A stretch of 64,000 nucleotides of DNA from Metaphire vulgaris (GCA_018105865.1 CM030847.1:14409589-14473588); one strand, 5' to 3'; shown: positions 1 to 11,738, counted from the first letter of the stretch. Program-made: numbers and translations. Notes: generated by a model from the letters alone, not told the origin.

Positions 1-188
1 ACTTGCAATGTGGCCAAAGTAAGTTTGAGACCGCTCTCTCAAAGACTCAACGCCGGATTTAGACGCGGCAGCGAACTTCTTTTTTATCAAACCGAGTGGA
101 TTTTTTAACATCGCTGTTTTCCGATTTTCATTGACATGTCAACATTGTCAAAGGCGCTTCTGACTTTGGCATTTAACAAAGTCACACC

Positions 189-191
<3 letters not shown>

Positions 192-258
<67 letters not shown>

Positions 259-262
259 TATA
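192..262. repeat. (AT)n microsatellite
   Basis: Nearly uninterrupted AT dinucleotides, with a few CA steps at the right end. Confidence 0.95.
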
Positions 263-289
263 TATATAAGCTGTCTAGTTAATAATAAT

Positions 290-294
290 AATGA

Positions 295-338
<44 letters not shown>

Positions 339-341
339 ATA

Positions 342-378
<37 letters not shown>

Positions 379-381
379 CTG

Positions 382-422
<41 letters not shown>

Positions 423-488
423 ATACTACTACTACTACTTATACTACTACTACTACTACAACTTCTATTACTACTACTACTACTTATA

Positions 489-582
<94 letters not shown>
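290..582. repeat. (ACT)n then (AAT)n microsatellite
   Basis: Long ACT trinucleotide tracts with a few ATT and CCA interruptions pass into AAT repeats. The apparent poly-leucine ORF here is only the translated repeat. Confidence 0.95.
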
Positions 583-583
<1 letters not shown>

Positions 584-756
584 GGAATAAAATATATATA
601 GGTTTATCGGTATAGGCCTACCAACTGTCTATCTAATACGTATTCGTTAATCGACAAGTTTAGACAAGTGTTCAGTTGAAATAACGCACTTGAAACATAT
701 TCAACGGTATGAAATTCGCTTGAAGCAATTTAATTATTGGTATTTAAATTTTTTAC

Positions 757-1058
757 CCCAGTTGAAAGAACCATAGCAATTGTGTAATATATCGCACTTC
801 CAGTTCGAGGAATAAGCTGGCACGAGTAAAACAGTTGCAAATCCAACGAATAGGATAAGCAAGACCCGGAGTATAGCATGTCTAAAGCTCCAAATACATG
901 GTCGCCGCTGTTAAATGTGTAGTCAGATGATGAATAGGATCCGTTTCTTCCATTTGCGAGATCTGGAACGTACGTCGCAGGATCTCCATAGAAAAATTTC
1001 AATTGCGGCACACCAGTTGAAGTATAAGTTTCCCAAAGTAGAGCTTGGGTCGAATCTA
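757..1058 (-). CDS. Receptor copy 3, exon 2: start of propeller 1
   Basis: It keeps the sequences QALLWETYTSTG, DPATYVPDLANG and an NGS sequon. It is more diverged at its 3' end, where the blade motif reads FGALDMLYSG and SYSLDLQLFY. The donor GTAAAAAATT is conserved with copy 2. Confidence 0.8.
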
Positions 1059-3667
1059 CTAAAAATATACACCAGAACTTGTTGAATTTTTTTAAAACAA
1101 TGAACATATCCCGTGACATTTAAAATGAGCATGGTCTACCAGGGCCGGTGTAGGAGGCACGATTGACTCTAGGCACTTTTTGAACTCTAGAGTCCATAAT
1201 GCCTATAGGCACGATGGACTCTAGAAAAATTTCATACTCTAGAATCCAAGATACCTATGTATGCTGTACTCTAGAGTACGTCATACCTGAGTACAAAGCA
1301 CTCTAGAGTGCATCATACATAGGTACAACGTACTCTAAAATACATCATACCTAGGTATCTCGGACTCTAGAGTACGTCATACATAGGTACAACGTACTCT
1401 AGGTACATCGTATCTAGGAACAACGTACACTATAGTACATTGTACATAGGTATGATGTACTCTAGAGTACGTTGTACGTAGGTATGATGCACCCTGCAGT
1501 GCCTTGTGCCTGGAGTCCACCATGCCTAGGTAGTTCGAACTCTAGAGTGCATGCTACCGCCAGTTATCGGGTACTCTAGAGTGCATTGTACTTAGGTATG
1601 ATGTACTCTAGAGTACATTGCACGTGGGTATGATGTACTCTATAGTACATTGTACCTAGCTATGATGTACTCTAGAGTAAATTCTGACTAGAGTCCACCA
1701 TGCCTGCCACACAGGCCTAACGCTTTGCGGGGTCCTGGGCGTGATAGGGCTAGGGTCAGTGACAAGAAAAAAAGATCGTCGACAATCGCGAGGCCCCGGC
1801 GACAAGTAAAAAAGGTCGTTAACAATCGCGGGGCCCTTCGAAGACTTTGCGCGGGGCCTCTAAAAGAGCGGGGTCCTGGGCAAAGACCCGGTTTGCCCAG
1901 GCTTAAGGCCTGCCCTGTGGCCTACAGTAGACTGGAACTAAAATGCTGACTCGTGACTGTTTTGCTGATTGCAAACAATAATAAATAATAATAATGCACT
2001 TCTATAGCACCATTTCTAATACTCAAGGGTATCAATCGATGGTACTTCAAATCGATCCGCAAAAAACCAGGTCATTCCAGAAATCAGTCAGAGAGAAACA
2101 GCAAGGCAGACTATTGAGGAAATGTTAATTGAGAAGAGATGTGTTTTAAGCCTAGATCTGAAAATGCTCAGTTTATTGGAAGATCTGACAACCAGACGGA
2201 GAGAGTTCCAGATTTTTGACCCAGAAATAGAAAAAGCTCTCTTAGGGGCTGTCCATTAATTATGTCAAAAAATTTTGGGCAATTTTGACCCCCTTCCCCT
2301 TTGTCAACAACTGTCAACTTTCACTTAACCCCCCCATAATTACGTCAAAAACTTTGGTCCCCTCAAGATCAATGACAGGTCCCAATAACAAGATTATTAT
2401 TTTGCGGTCATGACCATGACCGTTCCAGATTGGCGATGCAGTCATCCTTCCGTCCACCGAAGTCCGTCTGTTAGGTGTCCTGCTGGACGAACCGCTGACG
2501 CTCGTGTGACATGTCAGTAATGTCACCAGAATCTGCTTCCACCAACTTCGGAAGATTAAAGAGATCCGCCAGTACATCTCAACTCACGCTGCGATCCAAC
2601 TTGCACGCGCTCTTATCGTAGCCAGAGTTGATTATTGCAACAGCATTTTACTTGGTCTCCCAGCTAGTCAGCGGAACCGCCTTTAAGCGGCCCTTAATGC
2701 CGCCGCTAGGTTGATTTATGGGGTCAGGTGGCATGATCACGTGACCCCATTGCTGAGAGACAAGCTACATTGGCTACGGATACCGGAGCGGATCCTCTTT
2801 AAACGGTGCCGACTGACATTCCGTGTCCTATACAATCCCTCATGTCCCAGTTATGGTTCCCGGAACATTCGGTACCGGAAGATTCGGTACCGGAGAATTC
2901 GGCACCAAAATTTTACATGTGGAAGATTCGGTACCGGATAATTCGGTACCGGATGATTCGGTACCGGATAAATCGGTACATGTTCGGCATACAAATCAGT
3001 AGCCATAACCCTAATTCTAACCCTAATTCTAAAACTGTATAAATCAGTAAAATGAATATAATTATCAATAGTATACCTACCCAAATTCTACTTAAATATT
3101 CTACCTAAATATATATGGGCATATACATAAGCATAGACACCACCCAAGGCCAGAGGGACCTTGAGGTTGGGGAGGGGAGGTGGGGTGGGAGAGGTAGAGC
3201 CAGTGTCTAACACATGTAACCGAATTTGCCATCCTGAAGATACCGTTCCCAATGTTCCGGTACCGAATCTTTCATGACCGGTACCGAATTTTCCGATACC
3301 GAATTTTCCGTCCCGAATCTTCCGTCCCGAATCTTCCGGTACCGAATCTTCCGGTCACCCCCAGTTATCTATCCGAGCTTATTCGGAAACCGTAAGCGTC
3401 TGACCGTCGCCTTCAACTACGTTCAAGCAGTCGCCCGGTACTGTACATTCCTCTGCCGTCGAAGACTGTGAAATTCGGAGAGCCTTCTGTCACTCGTGGC
3501 AACCCTCTTCTTTGGAATTCGTTGCCAGACACAATGACATCCGCTACTTCCTTGGAAAGGTTCTCAGTTGCACTGAAGACATATTTATTCAACATTTCAT
3601 TTCCATTTATGTAAAGTGCTCTTGCTTTTGGCATCTAGCTCTGTTATAGCGCTATAGAAATTGTCAA

Positions 3668-3715
<48 letters not shown>

Positions 3716-6551
3716 TTTAACCATTTTTCTCATCGAGTGTCAAAATGTGGTGGTGATGACCTTTTTTGCCATGATTTTTCCCATTGTAATAAGTAGTATT
3801 TTCTGAAATTTCCTATTTTTTGATTATTTGTGAAAGGTGAAATTGTTGTCGTCAACTTTCTCTTGACCCCCCTGTCAACAACTGTCAAACTTTTTCAAAC
3901 CCCCTCCCCCTAAATTGTTGACGTAATTAATGGACAGCCCCTTACCAATTTCAGTGTTTGTTCTAGGTACATTTAACAATGAATCAGCAAATCTTGTTGA
4001 ATGATAATGTTTCGTATGCTTTAACATAGATTTTAAATATTGAGGTTGGCCGGACTGCAGTATTTTAAAAACAAGGACCCCAGTCTTAAAAACAATTCTC
4101 TGTTCTACCGGCAGCCAGTGTAACGTTTGAAGCACAGGTCTAATGTGATCATGTTTACGAGTTTTTGTAATGGCCCGGGCTACAGAATTCTGAATCATTT
4201 GAAGTTTTTGCATATTAGATTTGGCCATACCATTGTAAATGGAATTGCAATAATCAAGCCTACTGCTGACAAGGGCATTGGAAAGAGGAATCAGAGCAGG
4301 TTTCGGCACAAGATCACGAATTCGTCGAATGTCTCTGATTTTAAAATGAGCAGCTCTGCTAACCTTATTTATGTGATCGTTAAAAGACAGGATTTTGTCA
4401 AATATTATACCTAGGTTGCGGACAGGCTGACTTTGATTAATTGAAATGTTGTCAAATTTAAAGGAATGCATGTCCTAAAATTTACTTAAATTAAAAGATG
4501 TACCAAGAAGTAAAAACTCAAAACTGAACATTTTTCAGACAAATGGATAAATTTTCTAGTGACCCAGAAGAGGTTTTATCATCAAAGGCAATGAATAACT
4601 TTGTATCGCCAGAATAGAAATGATAGTCAGCAGAGAATTGTGAAAGAAGCTATCCAAGGGGCATTGTATATAAGGTGAAAAGGAGAGGGCCTAAAACAGA
4701 TCCCTGGGATCTGGCAATTGCCACTATAAAATCAATACGTAGTGGTCAAACAAGTGAAATGACAGCAGCTCAAAACATACGCGAGTTTGTCCCGCCAAAC
4801 ATCAAAAAGAATGCAAGGAATCTGCGAGATCTGTTGCCATCCGATTGTACATCAGAACCACCCCTGGCGAATCAAATGTCAATTGAACAATTGGATAACT
4901 TACTGAAAATCCTCTTTCTATATCAATTCCTTTTCATTCACAAGGAGTGGAGCGGTGCGTCAGAATGGTTTCCCAAGCGTCCGCTGCAGTACAGGGTGTC
5001 TACGAAAAAAACCCCCAGCAGGAAAACTTTGATTTCTTAAAAGTTCCTAAATATATTTATATCAAAATTTCCACACTTCTACAGCACATATTTCCCCACC
5101 TTTCTACCTATTTTCATCTTATTTGCATGTAAGGTAGCCATTTTGTGAGATATCAAATTCAAAATTCGATTTTTACGAATCAACAGACAAAATTTTATTG
5201 ATTGTCTAGAAATTTCAACTTAAACCACAATTGTTCAAGATGGTTATCGGACATAATTGCAAACCCTAACCCTAACCCTAACCTTAATTGCAAAAATTGT
5301 TCGGTATCCAAAGCCAAGCTCCCGCAATGTCTGAATTCGCATCTTATCTTCATTCAATATTTTACCCATTTTGAAAGTTTAAATCAAACTTTTATTGTTA
5401 TGTCGAATTCTGTGAGTTTAAAAACATGTTTACAAAATTGCATTCGATTTAAACTTTACTACTACTACTGGAACAACAACAACAACTGCTACTAATACCA
5501 CCAAAATTGACATGAAGCCAAATTTATGTGAAGCTATAGATATTTAGGCCTGTCATGCTGCGACTGAGTAGTAAAAATCGAAGTTTGACTTTGATATCTC
5601 ACAAAATGGCCACCTTACATGCAAATAAGATGAAAATTGGCAGAAAGGTGGAGAAATATGTGTTGCACAAGTGTGGCAATTTTGATAAAACTTTATTTAG
5701 GAACGTTTAAGAAATCAAAGTTTTCCTGCTGGGTTTTTTTTTTCGTAGACACCCTGTATATGGACTAGAGGCGAAGGATGGGTACATTCGAGCACGAATT
5801 AAATCACGTGATATCATCCCATCATTTGATACCAAGAAAGAATTTAAAGATTGACTATTTCACATTTCATTTTGATGTCATGAAACGTTTATTGGCTTAT
5901 ATGTAAACGTTAAGGCCATTTAAGGAAACAAATTGGCATTAACGCATTCGTGTGCATTTTCTAACTTCAAAAAGGGTGTGTGTTATGGTCATTATGGGAA
6001 AACTTCTGTTATTATATTTGAAATCAGCACGTTCGAGTACACAAAACCTTAGATGTGCGTAAAGATCCGGGAGAAAATTTCTAAAGTCAATGCGGTCTAG
6101 TGGGGCTGCATCTCCTCACCGGACTTCCGGACTTTTTTCCCGTGTGAAACCTATTTTTTGGTAAACGTCTAGTAAAACTACGGGTGAAAACGTGCGGATG
6201 ACCCTTTTTTGCTTTCCAACCTATTTTTGGTAAAAGTGCAGTAAAATTAGAAAGCATTCTTTGTGCAAGCCTATTTCGGCAAAGTTTATTGATTTTCCCT
6301 TTTCTTTTCATCCTCCACCAAAGTCCTATGAATTCATTTCATCCCCCCACCAAGAAATCCTGGAGCCGCCACTGTTCCTGGAAATTATTCGAATAAAGAT
6401 GCTAAGAAGACTTTGTGTGGACATTATTTAGGGAGAGCTAAAAAAGAAATTGTTCACCAGAAAGCAAACCTTGGGCAGTTCCTTTGTTGAGGAACATGCA
6501 CGTCATGAGCAAAACAGTTGAACTTAGAAGTCGATGTCGAAAGTCGTTCAT
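757..6551 (-). CDS. LDLR class B receptor, copy 3, 5' part only (exons 1-2)
   Basis: Exon 1 is 6470-6551 (ATG at 6551; signal peptide MNDFRHRLLSSTVLLMTCMF; donor CAAG|GTTTGC). Exon 2 is 757-1058 (acceptor ATTTTTAG, donor CTGG|GTAAAA). They align with copy 2 exons 1 and 2 and join in phase 1 to give TAQVDSTQALLWETYTSTG. The gene continues past the left edge of the window. Its intron 1 is about 5.4 kb, against 285 bp in copy 2, entirely through nested transposons. A LINE also separates exon 1 from the conserved upstream block at 7983-8380. Confidence 0.8.
1140..1917. mobile_element. hAT-like element with CTCTAGAGT palindrome array
   Basis: The ends are CAGGGCCGG and GGCCTGCCCTG, and the flanking 8-bp target duplication is TGGTCTAC / TGGCCTAC (one mismatch). 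The left two thirds is an array of roughly 28-bp units built on ACTCTAGAGTAC and ACCTAGGTAC palindromes, itself bounded by inverted copies of GACTCTAG. No transposase ORF. It sits in intron 1 of receptor copy 3. Confidence 0.78.
1975..2241 (-). mobile_element. LINE-A 3' part (L2/CR1-like), split
   Basis: The 3' end has the AATAATAATAAT tail and the TTCTATAGCACC motif. The RT C-terminal region resumes at 3945 beyond a TTA-flanked DNA element. It resembles the fragment at 39990-40110. Confidence 0.65.
2410..3712 (+). mobile_element. LINE-B (L2/CR1-like) RT C-terminus, split by a foldback element
   Basis: The translation shows LLGVLLDE, RVDYCNSILLGLP and RDKLHWLRIPERILFKRC with several stops, then continues after 3369 to the WNSLP-type end and the motif GCGCTATAGAAATTGT, followed by (AAT)n at 3672-3712. 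Closest relative in the window: 22382-23434. Confidence 0.78.
2855..3359. mobile_element. Foldback element, iterated GATTCGGTACCGGA, 9-bp TSD
   Basis: The ends are GGTTCCCGGAACATTCGG and, inverted, GGTGACCGGAAGATTCGG. Both ends are tandem copies of a roughly 14-bp unit in opposite orientation. The target duplication CCCAGTTAT lies at 2846-2854 and 3360-3368. It interrupts the LINE-B reading frame. The centre contains AACCCTAATTCTAACCCTAA. Confidence 0.82.
3945..4725 (-). mobile_element. LINE-A RT region (L2/CR1-like)
   Basis: The minus strand encodes SVLGPLLFTLYT, a decayed active site (SGDTKLF), NLGIIFDKILSFNDH and LDYCNSIYNGMAKSN, with several stops. It continues LINE-A from 2241. Confidence 0.75.
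4726..4989. other. Unassigned stretch between LINE-A and the mariner-like element
   Basis: A plus-strand open stretch can be read here (AQNIREFVPPNIKKNARNL), but it shows no domain I recognise and continues from LINE-A sequence. It may be the remnant of another element. Confidence 0.3.
4990..5758. mobile_element. Mariner-like element with long inverted repeats, TA duplication
   Basis: TACAGGGTGTCTACGAAAAA at both ends, inverted, with roughly 190-bp arms (CAGCAGGAAAACTTTGATTT is shared). The TA target site is typical of Tc1/mariner. The middle holds three telomere-like CCCTAA units (5263-5282) but no transposase. Confidence 0.78.
5759..6400. other. Intronic DNA with possible hAT end
   Basis: No coding signal. 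The right part ends GGAGCCGCCACTG near 6375, which resembles the terminus of a hAT MITE, but no partner end with an 8-bp duplication could be found. Confidence 0.3.
6470..6551 (-). CDS. Receptor copy 3, exon 1: signal peptide
   Basis: The start codon and hydrophobic core match copy 2 exon 1. Reading through the donor meets a stop within about a dozen codons, which supports splicing here. Confidence 0.78.
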
Positions 6552-6640
6552 TGTTTCGGCCTCGTATGAAACCTGAAAGAGGTAAAGATTTTTAAGTACT
6601 ACCCTCGCCTTCTCAGCAGGAAATTAGAACACACTAAAAA

Positions 6641-6720
6641 TACAAGGTGTCGCAAAAATCCGGACTATATTAAATGCGAACCTAAATGTAACTAGTTCAG
6701 TTTTTTTGCGCCACCCTGTA
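6641..6720. mobile_element. 80-bp mariner MITE
   Basis: TACAAGGTGTCGCAAAAA and TACAGGGTGGCGCAAAAA form inverted ends, each starting with the TA target site. It lies just upstream of receptor copy 3 exon 1 and is absent from the same place in copy 2. Confidence 0.7.
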
Positions 6721-7982
6721 AAGTAAAGTAAAGTAAAGTAAAATCTCGTAAACTTCTACAGCGCCCCGGAAAGCAACACAGCAGTAGCTGCTTATTCTTA
6801 TGCGCTTAATCTTTTTTGAAATAGCTATAGGCAGGGTGGATTGTCGGCCGGGAAAAGGTCAGTGTATCTACGAGGCAGCGGGTCAGGTTGTTGTTGCTAT
6901 GGGGGAAATGACTTTTCGAATAGGAAGGTTTTAAGTTCAGACCTAAAGGTTTGAGGAGACAGTGAAGGAATTAAAGGAAATGAGGATTCGGAGCTTATTG
7001 TTTGACCATGTCGTAGGCTGCGGAGGGAGGCTGGAATTGAGTTCCAAAGTTCTGGTGCGGCGTATGAGAAAGCGCGGTTGCAGATTTTGAGTGATGACTG
7101 ATTTAACGGGCGTGAAAGTGTGAGATGAGATGATGATCGTGTAGGTCGGGGAGGCTGAGGCGTTAAGAGTTTACGAAGGTAAACTGGTTTTGACGAATGA
7201 AGTGAACTGTAGGTAATCGTTATTATCTTGTACTGTATACGTTCGGATATTTTAAGCCAGTGTAGTGTCTTCAGTATGGGTGAAATATGGCAGAACTTTG
7301 GTGATTTGGTTACTGCTCGGGCTAGTGCATTTTGAATTGATTGTAATTTGTTGATGGAGGTTTTTGGGAGGTTATAGTAAAGGGAGTTGCAGTAATCCAG
7401 TCTGGAATGGACTATTGAAGTGGCGATTGTGGATGCAGTTTTGGTGTCAAGGCAAGGACGGAGGCGACGTAGATCACGAATATGGGCATAGCAGGATTTC
7501 GATAGTTGGGAGATCTGTGATTCTAAATTTAGGGATGAATCAATTTTGAAACCAAGATTTTTTGCAGTTGGAGCAGGGGTTATTGTGGTATCTGGAGTCA
7601 GGACTAGCTTGGGACTGTCAATTTTTTTAACTTATTGGGGTAGACCTATTAAGAGGAATTCAGTCTTGGATGGATTAAGAGCAAGGAGGTTAGATGACAT
7701 CCACGACGAAATAGACGAGAATGCTGATTCAAGCAAAGTAATTGATGTGTCAAATGAGGATGGCGAAAAGGACAGGAATAACTGAGTGTCGTCGGCATAG
7801 AGTTGGTGATTCAAGTTGAGGGAGTTGATTAAGGATGATAGTGGTGTGGTATAGAGACTGAACAATACAGGCCCTAGGACGGATCCTTGAGGCACTCCGA
7901 AGTTTACGCTATGAGATGACGAGGTTTGTTTGAGACACGAAACATCTACAATAAAACTTGTTTTGTTAGTCTTCTTTAGCAA
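6721..7982 (-). mobile_element. 5'-truncated LINE (L2/CR1-like) with (AAGTA)n tail
   Basis: On the minus strand [16 protein letters not shown] and YADDTQLF (RT active site YADD) are visible near 7632-7982. The reading continues leftward in broken frames to the CTACAGCGCC motif and a short AAGTA tail. It lies in the upstream region of receptor copy 3; copy 2 lacks it. Confidence 0.85.
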
Positions 7983-8400
7983 AAGAGATTATTATTTGAA
8001 ACATTCAAACACAAACTATGCGATTCGTGCTGTCCTAGCGAAATGAGTGTTAACCGCGATTCGTTGTATCTCACAAATATAAAGTCACATGCCACGATCG
8101 CTGCAATTTGATTATGTATTTCATATGATATCTCAAATCTCTTTGCATATGCCTGCAGAGTGTTCGTCAGTTCTAAATGAAAAATTGTTGCACTTACCTA
8201 CTGAAATTTCGTCAGGCTTTCGAGATTTACCGCTGATCGATTTACTATTTCAGATTTAATTCAAAAGCACACCGCTCGATTCTAGTTATTTAGCATTCAA
8301 ATTTCGAATCCGCTAATCGTCTTTGTCGTCAGAACTTTAATCGCTCGCTCTTTTGAACTTTGTGTCATAAAAATGTCCTCCAGATCAATACGTATCTGAA
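7983..8400 (-). promoter_or_regulatory. Displaced upstream block of receptor copy 3
   Basis: Homologous to 44270-44600 upstream of copy 2, but a LINE and a small mariner MITE (6641-7982) now lie between it and exon 1. If this block carries promoter elements they are moved by about 1.3 kb. Confidence 0.45.
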
Positions 8401-8473
8401 ACTTAGGATGGCCAAGGCAATCTTTGAAATGTACAAATTCAAGATCAGTTTTAGTGGTTATATGACTATATGA

Positions 8474-8600
8474 CAGGGGTGCACAACCCGTGGCCCGCGG
8501 GCCACTGATGGCCCGCCGACGATTTTTTGTGGCCCGCGGACGTTTCCAGGATTTCAATAGAAAGTGGCCCGAAGGCTATAAAGTGGCCCCGAAGGTTTTC
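8474..8600. mobile_element. hAT terminal fragment (CAGGGGTGCACAACCCG)
   Basis: The sequence CAGGGGTGCACAACCCGTGG with iterated GGCCCGCGG is a typical hAT end, related in style to 39412-39883. No matching opposite end or target duplication was found, so limits are uncertain. Confidence 0.5.
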
Positions 8601-8879
8601 TTGCTTTTATATTAGCGCTACACTTTAAGCCTTGTTATTATCATTTATTATTATTGTGCCCTTGCTGTTAAGAAATTCACGAATTTCTGCTATCAGTTCA
8701 ACAAAGCATTTTAAAATTCGTCCTCTGCTCTCTCACATCTGTAAAATATGGTATGTCACGGTAAGAGGCTAAAGTCTCTTCTATAAATAACTTAAATTGA
8801 TGGCGACTTAGACCATTGGAACGAATGACTCCTTCTGTAGCGCTAATATGAAAGCAAGAAAGCCGTCGGGCCACTTAAA
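8579..8879. repeat. Inverted repeat, arms about 42 bp
   Basis: AAGTGGCCC followed by a CTTGCTTT(T/C)ATATTAGCGCTAC core occurs at 8579-8621 and, reversed, at 8838-8879, with a loop of about 215 bp. It may be the subterminal part of a hAT element. Confidence 0.6.
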
Positions 8880-9149
8880 AGCCTTCGCGACTATTTGGAA
8901 GCACATACTTGTGTGAACAAACATGTTCTTAGGTTCAGGTTGAGTGCTCGGTTTTGAAAGTTGCAACAAGTGAACGGCCACAAAATATGAATAAGATTGT
9001 TAAAGACGTTCAGTCTCAACAACTCCATTGACTATAAAAAAGGCGATTGACCTTTGGATTTTAAATTTTATGAATTAATAATTGAACATGGTCATAGTAT
9101 TTTTTTATTAACAAGGCCTTAACCTTCAATTCTACAGTTAAATTACAGC

Positions 9150-10900
9150 ACTGAGCATTTAAATTTCATTTATTGCTTTAAGAAACAAGATGCAGGTGCA
9201 TTCTGTGTACAAGGTACTGCCTTAAACGGCAAATACAGAGCGCTTCTCACACTGTCTGCTGCATCAGAATTGAGACAAAACTTGGCGGCGTTGAAAGTGA
9301 CATTCCTGCGGACTTTGTTTGAAAAAACTGACTTTGTTTTGACAGACCAGACAGTATGAAATTTTGATGTTGATGACTTGGTTGCTGAAGCTCTGAGATC
9401 AGAGCACATCCCTGATCATCTGTTTTGCAACATTCATCCTACGCTAATGTTCAACAGAGTTATCACGAAGCAGTGGGCAGACATAGAGAACACACTTGGT
9501 AGGGATAAAATTTACTCAAACTTCTTAGTTCATGTCAAAACTACGGCCACAAGTGTCACAGAACAGTCCTTAGACTGCCTGACACAGCTCATTAATCATG
9601 ACTTTGACCATAAGCCCTGGAATAAGTCTTCTGAATTTGATCTCTAAATTGATTGGAAGCAAAACAAATATGTCAGTCTGAAGGATGAACGCTTCAATAG
9701 ACTTACCCTAACATGTGCCATAAGCCTTTATCATATTGAAGACCTTGCAGCGTATCTGGCGAAATATGAACATGTCACTAATCAATTAGCCTGTATTGTC
9801 CGATATTTCTTGTAATTTGACTTCTTGAAGGTCATGTATTGTGCTGGTGCCCTAATTGGACTTCATCTCATTGAACCATATCAATAGCACTCACTATGTC
9901 ATCAGAGACAACATACTTGAAACTCATTCCAGTCTTTCAGCAGCTGTACATGGATATTAATGATATTGATGCATACAAACTGCTAAAATGTAGATGAACC
10001 GGATTTTAATTTTGTATCCGCAGATAGATTTAGATAAACACGCTATGATTATAACATATGTGAGGCAATATGCAAAGTTTACACAGTCTTTCAGTTTCAA
10101 GTGATAAAGTTGTTAAAGATAATTTTACCAAAACTCGCTGAAGGCTTTCAAAAGCAAAAAGGCGACATCTTCTCCCTGGATGACTATAATCCATCTTATG
10201 AGTATGCACTTGTCAACATGAATTCTGAGAAACTGGAGAAGGCACAAGTTCATAACTTAGCAGCTGAACGGAGTGTCGGCTTTGTGTACTATGAACTGTT
10301 AAGAAGGGGTGCTAGGCAACTTGTCTGCACATCTTCTTCACAGGTGAAGAAGGCTAAAGCTGATGATTTGATAGACATGTGCATTTCGGGATCCTTCAGA
10401 AGATATGCAAAGTTGACCAAAAAGGAGCCAGATTACCAGAAATTATTCAACAATGGACTACAAGGCAAGTTGAGCTGAGGAAACAGGGTATGCAGGATAA
10501 GGAGATAGCGAATTTGACAGTTGACAGAAGAAGAAATAAGGATCTTCATACACTAAAAACTATGGGTGGTCCTTTCACGTTTGTGGCTGCAGTTGGCACA
10601 TACGTGTCTTCTGCAGACATTGATGATACAAGTGAACTGAAGCATCTATATCTGGAAGCGCGCTATGATATGAGATACATCCCTGTCATTGCCAAGGACA
10701 AGTCACTTGTTTAGGCTCATCAATGATCACAAGAAACTACCACTATCAGCCTATACAACTAACATGAAGCTGTATCTGAACAATATAACTGCAAGTGCTG
10801 AAGTTACATTAGATGATTTAAGCAGTGTCATGGACATCATACACACATATATACAGTATATGTGCACTGTATACGTAATTCTAAGGTCTACTAAGTGATA
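9150..10900 (+). pseudogene. Decayed transposon-type ORF of unknown family
   Basis: The plus strand can be read in pieces: EALRSEHIPDHLFCNIHPTL at about 9395, FDHKPWNKSSEF at about 9610, KAQVHNLAAERSVGFVYYEL at about 10240, DLIDMCISGSFRRYAKL at about 10360, then TVDRRRNKDLHTLKTMGGPF. There are several stops and frameshifts. I associate this protein type with multicopy elements in aquatic animals but cannot name the family; no catalytic motif is evident. Neighbouring hAT ends (8474, 11738) suggest a transposon context. Confidence 0.5.
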
Positions 10901-11340
10901 TTATAATGTAGTCGTATTACTAACTGCAGATTTCATGTTAATTGATATAAAATATAAACTTTAATATATCAAAGTGTTGACAATTTCAAGGAAATTAGCA
11001 TTGTTGATTGGAAAATCAACATATTTTGGGGTATAAAACTTCAAGGGGTATGTACAGGGGGGGTTAGGTAAGGAAATGTGGCTTAATATTGTTATATTCT
11101 ATTATAAATAGACCGTCCCCATAAACTTACATGGGTATTTCATAAAGTCCCTGCTAACACCACCCCCTAACATAAGCAACAAGTAATTACTAGCAGAGTT
11201 TGTTTGTAAAATGTGCGTTTGATAGCATGCGATGAAACACAGGAAATCAAAACTTGTATTCACTAATGACGCTTCTACGTTAGTAAACACATCCCAGTGC
11301 TATTTAATCCTCATCGTTTATCTTTAAATGGTGCACTGGC
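10901..11340. other. No recognisable gene
   Basis: AT-rich, with no coding signal or clear repeat. Confidence 0.4.
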
Positions 11341-11705
11341 CAGTGGCGTCATTTCACACTTTTCTTTGGGGGGGGGGGGGCGAGAAATTTTGTTAAATTT
11401 TTCTTTTCAATTTTTTAAAATTTTTCAATATTGTTCAATTTTAAAATTTTCGACTTGACGAGTTTCTCAAAAAAGTTGACGACCTTTTTTTGTCAGCCCT
11501 TTTTTACGATTAGTTACTTCAGGTTACTCGACATCAAGCACTCCTTTAGGGCTTTAGGGGCTGCTGACCTTTTTTGCCCCCCCCCAAACGCAAATGACGT
11601 GTCTCTTTTTTTGTTTTTTGTTGCACATTAATACATTATAAATTAATATTTTCATTTCCTTGGGGGACCACGCCTCCCCCTATCCCCTCCCAAATGACGC
11701 CTCTG
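11341..11705. mobile_element. hAT MITE CAGTGGCGTCATTT
   Basis: The ends are CAGTGGCGTCATTTCACAC and (inverted) CAGAGGCGTCATTTGGGAGG; the flanking 8-mers GCACTGGC and ACACTGGC differ at one base. G-rich and C-rich runs lie next to the ends. The flank itself ends in AACCACTG at 11738, another hAT terminus. Confidence 0.72.
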
Positions 11706-11738
11706 ACACTGGCCCTCTGAAAAGTTTGGAAACCACTG

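Larger units (their letters stand above)
2245..3941. mobile_element. Harbinger-like TIR element with nested LINE
   Basis: The terminal inverted repeats are GGGGCTGTCCATTAATTA(T/C)GTCA, flanked by TTA on both sides (2242-2244 and 3942-3944). A 3-bp TWA-type duplication is characteristic of PIF/Harbinger. It carries a plus-strand LINE and splits LINE-A. No transposase remains. Confidence 0.7.

Noticed and set aside
291..590. 99-codon ORF of almost pure leucine and isoleucine
   Set aside because: It is the translation of ACT and AAT trinucleotide repeats.
2806..3084. ORFs rich in RYR and PVP repeats on both strands
   Set aside because: They are translations of the GATTCGGTACCGGA array of the foldback element.
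9147..11738. Idea that one hAT element spans the unknown ORF, with CACTGAGC and CAGTGGTTTCC ends
   Set aside because: The putative ends match poorly and the flanks AATTACAG / ATTTACAG differ; too speculative.
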